DNA of 64,000 bases from NCBI RefSeq assembly GCF_000429945.1, contig NZ_AUCV01000028.1, forward strand, positions 1-64,000, read 5' to 3'. Positions 8,279 to 16,703 of the stretch are shown piece by piece (the stretch's first letter is position 1; each line of letters opens with the position of its first letter). Made by a program: the position numbers and the translations under genes. The DNA comes from Desulfogranum japonicum DSM 18378 (lineage in GTDB: Bacteria; Desulfobacterota; Desulfobulbia; Desulfobulbales; Desulfobulbaceae). The notes under the pieces were generated by a model that did not search any database, was not told the origin of the DNA, and saw nothing but the letters and a program-made list of their open reading frames with translations.

Positions 8279-8710
8279 TTATTTCTTTTTGGTTCTTGCC
8301 TTAATTGCCTTACGAAGGTTTTCAGGAATCCCTCTCTCCTTGCCTGATTGCGAACGTCTTTCAGACAATGATTTCGCGCATAACGGCTGACGAGCAGAAA
8401 AACCATATTTTTTACGATATTCTTTGGAAGTCAGGTCATGGGATCTCAGATGCTTTGGTGAAAGCATCTTGAACTCCTGCCCACATTCCAGACAAACAAT
8501 TTTATTTTTTTGGATGGATTTTCTTGGCTCCATCACTGGCCCGGCTTCTTCCTCTGCGCCCTCTGCTCCAGTAACTTCAGCGTCCTGGAGTCCTTTCAGG
8601 GTCTGAAATGTATCATTTAATGCAGCTTTAATCTCATCAGTTGACATTTCTTTGCTGCTGATTTGAGATTGAATGATTTCAGCGGTCATTTCAACAAGTG
8701 TTTTACTCAT
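8279..8710 (-). CDS. MucR/Ros family zinc-finger transcriptional regulator
   Basis: 143 residues. Ros/MucR proteins are prokaryotic C2H2 zinc-finger DNA-binding regulators, often of exopolysaccharide, motility or secretion genes. Visible: an N-terminal MTAEIIQSQISS helix typical of the family, an acidic linker, then the finger IVCLECGQEFKMLSPKHLRS with Cys-x2-Cys and a downstream His pair, the TSKEYRKKYGF segment, and a basic C-terminus ending KARTKKK. AAGGAG is well placed upstream of the ATG. It is transcribed alone; no target can be named from the sequence. Confidence 0.9.
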   Translation of the reverse strand: MSKTLVEMTAEIIQSQISSKEMSTDEIKAALNDTFQTLKGLQDAEVTGAEGAEEEAGPVMEPRKSIQKNKIVCLECGQEFKMLSPKHLRSHDLTSKEYRKKYGFSARQPLCAKSLSERRSQSGKERGIPENLRKAIKARTKKK

Positions 8711-9143
8711 ACGTGATAACTCCTTATTATTGTTATATTCAATGAGCTGTTAATGAAAGAGATGCTCCGGTATTACTGCGAGTCTTGCTCACCCTTGAAG
8801 CAAACCGCCAATGCCTTATTTTTGCAGACTTTCTATTCAGCCTTTTTCTCTGTTTTTTGAAAAAGATCATCACCCAATCCAATGGTATAGAAAAATACCA
8901 TTTACTAAAAACGAGAAATTTAGGTTTACCAAAATTTATATTCAGCTGGACTGTAACCAATTTATCATAACGCTTTAAACAGCAAATAAACAATACAGCG
9001 ACATACTCACTTCATATTTCTTTTGGATATCTAGTGTCATATACAAAAAAGACCTTCCTAAAACATAGGCAGGTCTTGATAAACAAAGAATGCTCATAGC
9101 ATTTTGGCTTACAACTCAACAGTGAGCTAAGTAATTCATACTA
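8711..9143. other. Intergenic region
   Basis: 433 bp, AT-rich, between two minus-strand genes. It holds the terminator of the HD gene (9043-9077) and presumably the mucR-like promoter. Short open frames here (for example 8739-8993, minus) show no start signal or recognisable composition. Confidence 0.4.
9043..9077 (-). terminator. Rho-independent terminator of the HD-domain gene
   Basis: On the minus strand the stem AAGACCTGCC / GGAAGGTCTT (9068-9077 with 9049-9058, one mismatch) is followed by a T-run (TTTTTT), about 70 bp beyond the stop of the HD gene. Confidence 0.65.
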
Positions 9144-9731
9144 TCAAACGGACTCAAAGTCAATTTTTGATTTATCATCATTTTGTAACACTTCATTTAA
9201 AAGCTCAATCGTGTACATCCAATTATAGGCCGGAAAATCTCTTTTACACTCTTCTATTTTCTCATCAAGTGTTCTTCGTAAAAGCTGAACAACTTTCTTC
9301 GCATGGCTGCCAATTCCCTCTTCGGTAATAAAAAGCAAAGCATCAATAATATCAGCTATTTTTACAACGCAGAGGTGTTCTTTACGTAGCGTTTTTTTCA
9401 TGTGCCCAAGCCATGGGGCTATTTCCTGCTCGATCTGCTCAATGGGGTTCTGCGTTCCTGAGATACTTTCAATGTGCCGTTTCAAAGGACTGGGGAGATC
9501 CCCCATAAGCAACTCAGGCGTATCATGTAATGATGCATATTCCATAATCTGCAAAAGATGTGTATCCGTCAAGTCCGGACCAAAAATTTCCTTAGCAAGT
9601 TTGTTGGAAATTCGTGTTACCATATAGTGGTGTTCTGCCAGTGTCTGGTCTCGTGATGAACGAACACTGTGCCAGCGGGTAACATGTCCTGACCTGGCCA
9701 GATCGGCAAGGGTAAGTTTTGGTAAAGTCAT
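9144..9731 (-). CDS. HD-domain phosphohydrolase, YfbR-like
   Basis: 195 residues. It resembles the YfbR/YGK1 family of metal-dependent HD hydrolases, which remove phosphate from deoxyribonucleoside 5'-monophosphates. Seen: the GHVTRWHSV opening, the first metal-binding histidine in LAEHHYMVTR, the HD dyad in ASLHDTPELLMGDLPSPLKR with family-specific GDLPSP, and a later VKIADIIDALLFI helix carrying the final conserved Asp. Length is usual for the family. Substrate cannot be read from the sequence; a role in nucleotide pool control is the family expectation. Confidence 0.85.
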   Translation of the reverse strand: MTLPKLTLADLARSGHVTRWHSVRSSRDQTLAEHHYMVTRISNKLAKEIFGPDLTDTHLLQIMEYASLHDTPELLMGDLPSPLKRHIESISGTQNPIEQIEQEIAPWLGHMKKTLRKEHLCVVKIADIIDALLFITEEGIGSHAKKVVQLLRRTLDEKIEECKRDFPAYNWMYTIELLNEVLQNDDKSKIDFESV

Positions 9732-10023
9732 TGAAATTTTCTACGGCATCTCATTTTGTTCGTACACAAGTATCACTTAGACAACAGCAGCATTGCTCAG
9801 AATACGATAATAAGTTCGGCACAGAAGTCCAGGTGTTATCCAGCAGTTGCACAGCCTGCCTATTGATTGAACGAGAACCGTAACAGTGGTATAAGGGCCT
9901 CATGTATACTTATGGGATTATGCCAACATTTTGTTACAACGTGGGGAACGATTACTATTTTTCGACGGAAAAATGGCCAACATCCATCCATTGATGTTAC
10001 ACAAATAAAAAATAAACAAAAAA

Positions 10024-10197
10024 ATGTCTCAAGCAAATACAAAAGGTCGTCTGTTAAGCGATACATTGAAACCATGGCATATTATTCTGCTGACAGCATT
10101 GCTCGCAGCATTATTTGGAACACAGTGGTGGCTGAATTCCCATGCTGCCCCAGATAAGCAGATAACGCCCATTGAACAGCAGCAATCAATGCCTTAA
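10024..10197 (+). CDS. Small single-pass membrane protein (57 aa), hypothetical
   Basis: A 57-residue open frame starting ATG TCT CAA. It has a basic N-terminus (KGRLLSDTLKPW), one clear hydrophobic helix (HIILLTALLAALFGTQWWL, about residues 19-37) and a short polar tail rich in Gln. Positive-inside charge suggests the N-terminus is cytoplasmic. No clear ribosome binding site is present (the upstream DNA is A-rich), which lowers confidence. It is convergent with the CydA-like/cytochrome genes. Confidence 0.35.
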   Translation: MSQANTKGRLLSDTLKPWHIILLTALLAALFGTQWWLNSHAAPDKQITPIEQQQSMP

Positions 10198-10266
10198 TCA
10201 GCGGCAACCTTTTCGCATATTCGTATTCCTGTGCTGTTTTGGAATAGGCAGTATTTTCCGCATCCC

Positions 10267-11808
10267 TTATTCAGGTTGATACAGAGTATTTACCAGCTGC
10301 ACTAACTCTGTACGCAATTGAGGTGACAAATTCCGATATGGCTGCATGACCGTCCCTGGATAGCCGTTGGTAATAACATCGAGCGCTCGCTCCGAAGAAT
10401 AATGCACCTTACTCAAATCAGGAGGGGCTGGCCTGAGAGTCTTCCCAAATGTTGATATTTCTCCTTCAACTCCATGACACACCGAGCAAACCTGATTCCA
10501 CGTTTTCAGGGCATGTTCCGTTGGTTGCACAGTAGCCATGACAACAGGTTCAAATGTCTGAAAGCGTTGCCCCAACGCATCCAGCAAGCTGTCGATTTTC
10601 TCCTTATCAAATATGGAAAAATACGGCATTGCAGAGCCAGCCACACCATTAAGGATAACTTGTCGAATATACTGTCCCTGTCCCCGAATGGCCGTGAGAT
10701 CCTCAGCCGGTATCAACAACCTGTTTGCAGCACTACCATTCCCACGCCCTTCAGCTCCATGGCATGGAAGGCAACTCTTCGTGAAGATGGTATCTCCGTT
10801 ATTGTACACCGTGGCCAGGTGTTGATCATACATGGCCAGGGCCTGCCCATGATATTGTTGCAGTTTTTCTGCCTGTGCTTGCAGTTCCACCTGACTTTGT
10901 TGTCGTAAAGGTATCATTGTTTGATCCTGCTGCACCTGCCGCGCGGTCAACATGCAGATGAACAACAGTATGGAGATGCCTACAAGTTTAGGCCCTTGAA
11001 TTTCCCGGGCCAGAATCCCTGTTAACAACAGAACACTAAGAAAAACACCTGTCAGCACAGCCACCAGGGAAACGAGCTGAATGGAATCGAATAGAGTTGC
11101 CAACAACAGCCCCCCTATCACCACTTGAATTGCAATACCGGCCAGAACCCATTGACTGAAAGCAGCTGCCTGCTCTTTCCTTGAATGACAATTTCGTACC
11201 AGGTGAAAAAGGCCACCTATGACCAGTGCGGCACCAATGATGTGCAGATACCTCAGCACCCAGTGGTAGATAAAAGAGCCTGTCGGCATAATGCCCTCTT
11301 GGGCAAAGCTTTGCCAATGATCTGGACGCTCAAGAAGCGCCATAACACCTGTAAAGACTGCAGGAATGGCAAGCAATGAAATCAGGCCCAACAAGCCGGC
11401 CATAAACAACTCCAACGCGCCTTGCTTCATCTTATGCGAGAAATGCTCGCTGCAAAGAAATGAAAAAGCCATGAGGGGAATCAGGGCTATCCAGGTGTAG
11501 GAAAATAATCCTGTGGAAGTGAAAAAACCTGTATAATATAACACCTGAATAATGAGTAACGGTCCTATTCCCAAAACAACGGCAAGGCTTTTACTGCCCA
11601 GATACGCATTCATCACCCGTTGGGTCATCAATTCTTCAGTACCAATACCGGCAATCCGCTCTTTGATAAAAGTGGCAAAACCGATAATGGTGGTCCCCAA
11701 CACGAGCAATACAAAAAGAAGATGCATTGCAAAGGTAACAAAAAGCAGAACGCGCATCCAATCCATATCAAGTGGAAGCAAGGTGAAGAGATTTTGCCAT
11801 AAATCCAT
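10267..11808 (-). CDS. CydA-like membrane protein with C-terminal diheme cytochrome c
   Basis: 513 residues. The N-terminal 300 or so form multiple membrane helices. Helix 1 (RVLLFVTFAMHLLFVLLVLG) has a histidine (His29) placed like the b595 ligand in the first helix of CydA, subunit I of cytochrome bd oxidase. After the last helix come two c-haem motifs, CLPCH (Cys346) and CSVCH (Cys441). I place it in the cytochrome bd superfamily, in the branches that lack the quinol site and use a fused haem c; I did not see a quinol-loop motif. It is the third and last gene after the TsdA-like and the other CydA-like gene, 2 bp apart, so probably a subunit of one complex taking electrons from periplasmic cytochromes. 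Oxygen as acceptor is inferred. Confidence 0.65.
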   Translation of the reverse strand: MDLWQNLFTLLPLDMDWMRVLLFVTFAMHLLFVLLVLGTTIIGFATFIKERIAGIGTEELMTQRVMNAYLGSKSLAVVLGIGPLLIIQVLYYTGFFTSTGLFSYTWIALIPLMAFSFLCSEHFSHKMKQGALELFMAGLLGLISLLAIPAVFTGVMALLERPDHWQSFAQEGIMPTGSFIYHWVLRYLHIIGAALVIGGLFHLVRNCHSRKEQAAAFSQWVLAGIAIQVVIGGLLLATLFDSIQLVSLVAVLTGVFLSVLLLTGILAREIQGPKLVGISILLFICMLTARQVQQDQTMIPLRQQSQVELQAQAEKLQQYHGQALAMYDQHLATVYNNGDTIFTKSCLPCHGAEGRGNGSAANRLLIPAEDLTAIRGQGQYIRQVILNGVAGSAMPYFSIFDKEKIDSLLDALGQRFQTFEPVVMATVQPTEHALKTWNQVCSVCHGVEGEISTFGKTLRPAPPDLSKVHYSSERALDVITNGYPGTVMQPYRNLSPQLRTELVQLVNTLYQPE

Positions 11809-11810
11809 TG

Positions 11811-13163
11811 CTAATTCTCCCCCCTGCTTAACAACTGTGGCTGCGGTTGAGCATTTACATTTGTTTGATAATAAAGATACTCAGCAAGCTGTAGCCGTTC
11901 CTGCTCTGTGCCGGAAAAAGGAGCCATAAAGGGGACCATGGAACTGGTTATGGAAATGATGGCACTCACACCTTCCAGAGTTCTCCCACGCAATCTTGTT
12001 CGGATATCATTAATCCCTCCCATGGTGTGACACACTCCGCAGTTAGTTGCAAAAAGTGCCTGCCCGCTTGATGCATGAGGTGCTACGGTCTGATGGACAG
12101 CGCTCCATTTCATATCTTTCAGTAAACCATTCTGAGACGACTCCAGACTATGCACCATGGATATCTGGTTGGCGTACATGTAACCCGGTAGAAGATACGG
12201 TCCCCGCACAAATTCCCTTACTCGTTCAAATTCGGCAACCAGAAGGACACAGGTCAAAAAAGCAGGCAGAAAAAGAACCATGCTTGTCTTTCGCAATTTC
12301 AAAAGAGCAGCAATGGCTGTAAGTACAAGGATCGCGAAAAAAGTCGCCTGCACGATGTAGAGGATGTCAGGACGCTGAGAAAACGCTGAAGTTGCGAGGG
12401 CAAATTTCCAGTGTGTGAGAAATGTTTGAGGAATTTTTTGCAGGTAGAAATACAGACATATGCCGGAACAGGAGCCACTCAAAAACAGTATCACCCCTGT
12501 CATACGCAACAGCTTGCCACGCTCTTCCGGAGCAACAGGGCATTTCCATGCCAGCCAGCCGAGAACCAGAATTGCTCCCATGGCTACTCCGGCGGCAATA
12601 CGGAGCAGGAATTGAGGCACAAAGGTTGGATTAAAATATGCCTGACTGAAACTCTGCCCCTGGGGCCAACCATCAGGTGTCAGCATAAAACCTAATATAC
12701 CGGAGATAAGTATGGCTGAAATAACTGCTGCCATGATGTACAGCAACCCAAGCCCTGTCAATGATTTAGGTCTTTGTTCAGCCCACCGGTCCCATACCCT
12801 GTAATAGTAGAGCAATATGATTACTTCAATTATAAACACACACCATTCTATGAACCATGGCCAGAAAAAGAGATGTATAAGGGAACCTATGCCATTGGGC
12901 GCCAGTACACCGGTTATAAACCAGATTCCCACACCGGTCACCGCTCCCACAGATGTAGTCACCACTACCACTGGCATCAAGAGGCCTTGGGCGGCTGTCT
13001 TCCAGAATGTACTTCCACCAAAGCCATGAATAGCCTGGAACACAACCAGCAAACTCACCACACCTATGGCAACCCCATGGCTGATAAGCACATGGAGTAC
13101 AGCATCCACGGCAATGGTCATTCCATCACCGAGGATGGGGATATGCAAGAGCGGAAAATCCAT
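11811..13163 (-). CDS. CydA-like membrane protein with C-terminal monoheme cytochrome c
   Basis: 450 residues, a paralogue of the next gene downstream. The first helix carries His24 and His29; the second and third helices read VGAVTGVGIWF and FIEWCVFIIEVIILLYYY, which recall the CydA segments (GVATG.., IEG..AFFLE) around the active-site haems, including a Glu in the helix. About nine membrane helices are expected, then a periplasmic domain with one c-haem motif CGVCH (Cys375). The intergenic gaps to both neighbours are 2 bp. With its neighbour it could form a two-CydA-type oxidase; which of the two holds the catalytic haem pair cannot be told by eye. Confidence 0.65.
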   Translation of the reverse strand: MDFPLLHIPILGDGMTIAVDAVLHVLISHGVAIGVVSLLVVFQAIHGFGGSTFWKTAAQGLLMPVVVVTTSVGAVTGVGIWFITGVLAPNGIGSLIHLFFWPWFIEWCVFIIEVIILLYYYRVWDRWAEQRPKSLTGLGLLYIMAAVISAILISGILGFMLTPDGWPQGQSFSQAYFNPTFVPQFLLRIAAGVAMGAILVLGWLAWKCPVAPEERGKLLRMTGVILFLSGSCSGICLYFYLQKIPQTFLTHWKFALATSAFSQRPDILYIVQATFFAILVLTAIAALLKLRKTSMVLFLPAFLTCVLLVAEFERVREFVRGPYLLPGYMYANQISMVHSLESSQNGLLKDMKWSAVHQTVAPHASSGQALFATNCGVCHTMGGINDIRTRLRGRTLEGVSAIISITSSMVPFMAPFSGTEQERLQLAEYLYYQTNVNAQPQPQLLSRGEN

Positions 13164-13165
13164 GA

Positions 13166-14080
13166 CTACTCCTCTCCCTTGACAGAAATTACCTGTTCAA
13201 CTCTGTTTGGATGGGACGCAACAAAATGAGGTCTGGTCTGCGCCTGTGCATATCCGGCAACATCCATGGCCTGTTCCTTGCTGAGCATGGGACCGTTTTT
13301 AGGCATAAATCTATATGAAAAATCTGAAAAATGTTTGATTGTATTCATACCAGCACCATCATTGAATGATCCGTTACCCCATAATGGTGGAGCAATAGGT
13401 GTACCGGTACCGTCTTGTCCATGACATCTGCTGCAAACAGCCTGAAATACCTGTCGGCCCTTAGCCGGATCTGGAGTGTAATCGTTCAAAACAGGGCCAC
13501 GAAGCCCAAGCCATGGAATATCAGAGTAAATGGGAATATTTTTTGAAATCCAGAAATAATAGGCTTTAAGAGACTGCATCACCTGACTGTTCGCCGGAGG
13601 GGCGGTACCATTCATACTTCGCTCAAAGCACCCCTGGGTCCGTAGAGTAAGGTCAGCGGAATACTCCCTGCGTGAACGATAACGGGGGTATACAGCCGCT
13701 ACTCCGACCAGAGAAATAGTATCACGCCTTCGTCCAGCGTCGAAATGGCAATTCCTGCAGGAGAGCTCATTGCCAACATACTCACCAGCATATGTTGGTG
13801 TATCCATCATAATTTTGTACCCGAGCAATACCGCCTCACGGATGCCTTCCGGTGCATCTTCCAGGGCTGGAGGATTAAACACAGGTTGCACCCCTTTATT
13901 GCCAGATTCTTGCGATGCTATATCTTTCCCGTGCTCGTTTCCTCCTGGAACGATTTCATGCTGCTCTGCAAGCGTATATCTTACAGTTGCTGTGGATTGA
14001 AAAAAAACCAGTACCCAGCCAACTCCAAGACACAAACAAAGAGTAATACACAAGGCTGAAAGTAGTTGTTTAATGCTCAT
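13166..14080 (-). CDS. TsdA-like diheme cytochrome, thiosulfate dehydrogenase family
   Basis: 304 residues from the ATG at 14080 (the TTG six codons upstream is less likely). TsdA enzymes join two thiosulfates into tetrathionate in the periplasm. An N-terminal hydrophobic segment anchors or exports the protein. The catalytic-type domain has GNELSCRNCHFDAG (haem 1, Cys108), YPRYRSR, and RTQGCFERSMNG, a block with the extra cysteine that in TsdA ligates the active-site haem. Haem 2 is in CSRCHGQDG (Cys216), followed by PPLWGNGSFNDGAGM. These blocks match TsdA closely. It is the first enzyme gene before two CydA-like genes, 2 bp away, suggesting electrons pass from thiosulfate oxidation (or tetrathionate reduction in reverse) to that membrane complex. 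Confidence 0.8.
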   Translation of the reverse strand: MSIKQLLSALCITLCLCLGVGWVLVFFQSTATVRYTLAEQHEIVPGGNEHGKDIASQESGNKGVQPVFNPPALEDAPEGIREAVLLGYKIMMDTPTYAGEYVGNELSCRNCHFDAGRRRDTISLVGVAAVYPRYRSRREYSADLTLRTQGCFERSMNGTAPPANSQVMQSLKAYYFWISKNIPIYSDIPWLGLRGPVLNDYTPDPAKGRQVFQAVCSRCHGQDGTGTPIAPPLWGNGSFNDGAGMNTIKHFSDFSYRFMPKNGPMLSKEQAMDVAGYAQAQTRPHFVASHPNRVEQVISVKGEE

Positions 14081-14142
14081 TGACAGGGATCCCCACAAGG
14101 TTTGCGGATTCAGATAACAGACAGGACGCGACGCCCCGCTGG

Positions 14143-14955
14143 CTACAGGTTGCCTTCAGTTCTGGAACCAACCGTAATAACGACAGGATGATCCGGCGGG
14201 AAGAACTTATAACCTTTCTTGGTTTTGTAAGCTGTCGGATAGCCTCGCTGACCAGCCCCGATCTTTGCTTTACCTGAACAAAGATAGGTAATCATAGAGA
14301 GGGCAGGCTCCAACCCCAGTCGCATGACTTCTGCCAGTTGTTCAGGTATGCTTTTATCCAGACGTGCCTGACTCAGACGGGTCATTTGTTGTTTTGTCTC
14401 GTCAAGGACAGCAGCAATAACTTCTCCAAGGGTTTGGTGCCCTAGCACAACCTGATGGGGCACAAGAATACCTGGATTAGCACCTGCATAATCAAACAAC
14501 AGGCGCAGTACCTTGCTATCGCGTTCGGCATCCCAGTCCAAATGACAGAAAAAACCAGCCAGCCGATTGCCCATCCAGGTCAACCGGGGTGATTCGATGT
14601 ATATGCACCATTCCGGCATATTAAATAGAACGTCCGTGGGAACCGTTTCAATGGAGGTAGACCCCAACTCTTTTATCAGCGTTGGATCGAAACGATAAAT
14701 GGTCTGGGTTAACCGCCAGGAAGCAAGGGCAGCCAGGAGCGGAATATCTGCCTCTCCTCCCAGGTGCTGCGGGCTGTCATCTTCACAGGCAATGCTGCGG
14801 GCTGCTGCAACAGTGCAGTAACACCAGACAGGCAGGTCATTTTTCATACCTTCCCTGATCATATCATACCGTTTCCAGGCATCTGGATATTTTTGAGAGA
14901 GCACTCGCAGGTGCTCTCTGGGACGTATCATTTCTTCTGCTTTTAATGTAGCCAT
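14143..14955 (-). CDS. AcrVA2-like protein
   Basis: 270 residues from the ATG at 14955. The pattern matches the AcrVA2 family, named for a Moraxella inhibitor of Cas12a (type V-A) but with many homologues outside phages: TVPTDVLFNMPEWCIYIESP in the middle, LAGFFCHLDWD, VLRLLFDY, VPHQVVLGHQTLGEVIAAVL, then a YLCSGKAKI segment and a C-terminal FFPPDHPVVITVGSRTEG. AcrVA2 itself is about 320 residues; this form is shorter at the N-terminus. It precedes the TsdA-like gene on the same strand by 62 bp and may share its transcript. No phage genes or CRISPR array are nearby, so anti-CRISPR activity is not implied; the cellular role of such homologues is unknown. Confidence 0.7.
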   Translation of the reverse strand: MATLKAEEMIRPREHLRVLSQKYPDAWKRYDMIREGMKNDLPVWCYCTVAAARSIACEDDSPQHLGGEADIPLLAALASWRLTQTIYRFDPTLIKELGSTSIETVPTDVLFNMPEWCIYIESPRLTWMGNRLAGFFCHLDWDAERDSKVLRLLFDYAGANPGILVPHQVVLGHQTLGEVIAAVLDETKQQMTRLSQARLDKSIPEQLAEVMRLGLEPALSMITYLCSGKAKIGAGQRGYPTAYKTKKGYKFFPPDHPVVITVGSRTEGNL

Positions 14956-15401
14956 ATTTCTCGTAAACAATGCTGGAATATAAAAAGATATCGTTAAAAA
15001 ACCTCAAGATAACAACGAAGAAGAGGCTTTGAAACTGCTAGATACAACAAACGATCAGCCGTGGTCACCCTATACAAACCAAAGATCAGGAAACCTGCAA
15101 ATACTGTTAACACATGCATATCAAATCTGTCAGATACTATACTACAGAGTTCCTTGGCATGACTACCCAAAACCCTGGCGAGACTTTCTCATTTCCCCGG
15201 TCCAATTCCCTTTACGCAGGATGCATCATAACACACTGCTTTCGCGTTCCTTTAAAAAGGTACGACCATATGGCAGCAGCGTAGCCCCAGTGGTTCCCCT
15301 TGATTTCTATCAAATTTTTTATTTAAAAACAGATTAATTAATTGACACAAATCAGAAGAATATGTACATTCGCAGCTCTCCTTTTGAGAACATATCGATG
15401 A
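14956..15401. other. Intergenic region upstream of tRNA-Gly
   Basis: 446 bp with no supported gene. It should hold promoters for the AcrVA2-like gene (minus) and the tRNA (plus). Open frames such as 15029-15337 show no start signal or protein-like composition. Confidence 0.4.
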
Positions 15402-15476
15402 GCGGGAATAACTCAGTGGTAGAGTGTAACCTTGCCAAGGTTGAAGTCGCGAGTTCGAATCTCGTTTCCCGCTCCA
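15402..15476 (+). tRNA. tRNA-Gly (anticodon GCC)
   Basis: Complete cloverleaf: acceptor stem GCGGGAA / TTCCCGC, D-loop with AACTCAGTGGTAGAGT, anticodon stem AACC/GGTT with loop TTGCCAA (anticodon at 15434-15436), T-arm GCGAGTTCGAATCTCGT with the invariant TTCGAAT, and an encoded CCA end. No duplication of its 3' end was seen nearby, so there is no sign that it serves as an integration site. Confidence 0.97.
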
Positions 15477-15649
15477 TACATGTTCTTCTCAGAGCATCTT
15501 CCCCCAAAATTGCAAGCCGTTGTATCTTTGCAAAACATTCTTACAGAATTACAGAAGCATCAACAAACCATATTCAGCGAACATTACCATTCACAAGAGT
15601 GTGCCAACGTTGACATGACCCCATGACCGTAAACGGTTACCAGCGGGCA

Positions 15650-16537
15650 CTAGACCCGCAACCCCCTGGTCGCTTCGCCCATAAATTGAAAAAAGGCTTT
15701 TACCCTGGCGACCTGTCTGAGGTCAGGGTGGGTGAGCATCCAGATTTCCTGACTGAGATGTTCCGGAACCCCCATCAGAATAACCAGATCAGGATCGGTC
15801 TGGATAACGTGTTCCGGCAACAGAGTAATACCAAGCCCCTGCTGAGCAAGCCTGTGCAGACCGGTAAGTTTATCGCTGCAGGCAACAACCTGATTGTTGC
15901 CAATATAGTTACGCAGCCATTTATGGGATGGAATACCTGCAATGTAGCCGTCCGGCAGGACAAAATGATGGGTGGAGATCTCTTCTATGCCTTCAGGCTG
16001 TCCATACTTGCCCACATATTCCTTTGATGCACAAAGTTTAAAAACAATTGGTGCCAGTTTTCTGCCTACCATATAATCAGGCTGTCTGTTTTTTGCAGGA
16101 ATGACAATATCCGCTTCCCGCTGACTGAGATCAGTAAATTGGTTATTAATAATGAGATCAATCAGAATTTCCGGATACTGTTCTTTAAACCGCCTGATAT
16201 ATGGCGGCAGCCAATAAAAACCAATGGTATCCGTGGTGGAAATTTTCAATGAGCCACGTAAATTTTCATCTTTCCCTTTCACTATTCGCTGCACCGAATA
16301 CATATGCTCTTCCACAAGTTGAATGCGTTGCAGCACTTCTTTTCCTGCTTCAGTAAGCAGATACCCTGTTTTCAACCGTTCGAACAACCTTGCCCCAAGC
16401 TTGTCCTCCAGGCTGTTAATTCTCCGAAAAACTGTTGAGTTATTTACCCCTAATATACTGGCAGCTTTTTTCAGACTTCCCCCCTCAGCTACACGGAGAA
16501 AATAAAGGTAGTCGTTCCAGTCATTATCTTTTTGCAT
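15650..16537 (-). CDS. LysR family transcriptional regulator
   Basis: 295 residues. The ATG at 16537 is preferred over the GTG at 16552 because a GAGG box lies at the right distance. N-terminal winged HTH (YLYFLRVAEGGSLKKAASIL then NNSTVFRRINSLEDKLGARL) and a C-terminal periplasmic-binding-like effector domain. It is divergent from the ADP-ribosylglycohydrolase-like gene with a 166-bp shared upstream region, the classic arrangement in which a LysR protein controls its neighbour. Likely targets are therefore 16704-17783 and perhaps the YceI gene. The effector is unknown. Confidence 0.92.
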   Translation of the reverse strand: MQKDNDWNDYLYFLRVAEGGSLKKAASILGVNNSTVFRRINSLEDKLGARLFERLKTGYLLTEAGKEVLQRIQLVEEHMYSVQRIVKGKDENLRGSLKISTTDTIGFYWLPPYIRRFKEQYPEILIDLIINNQFTDLSQREADIVIPAKNRQPDYMVGRKLAPIVFKLCASKEYVGKYGQPEGIEEISTHHFVLPDGYIAGIPSHKWLRNYIGNNQVVACSDKLTGLHRLAQQGLGITLLPEHVIQTDPDLVILMGVPEHLSQEIWMLTHPDLRQVARVKAFFQFMGEATRGLRV

Positions 16538-16703
16538 ACTTGCAATCCTCACTTGCTATTTTGCCTTATTGATTTGCATTTGAGCAATATACATAGTGAA
16601 AGTCAAGCGCAGCGGTAAGAGTATCGAACCAACACAAGGCAAACAACGTACACAACGAATGCCACACCACTTGCGCATGTGCAACAGCAAAATGGAGATA
16701 GCC

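Noticed and set aside
14143-14955. Expectation of a CRISPR array or cas genes near the AcrVA2-like gene
   Set aside because: No regularly spaced direct repeats and no Cas-like protein were seen anywhere in the window.
15402-15476. tRNA-Gly as an attachment site for a genomic island
   Set aside because: No integrase gene and no repeat of the tRNA 3' end were seen in the window.
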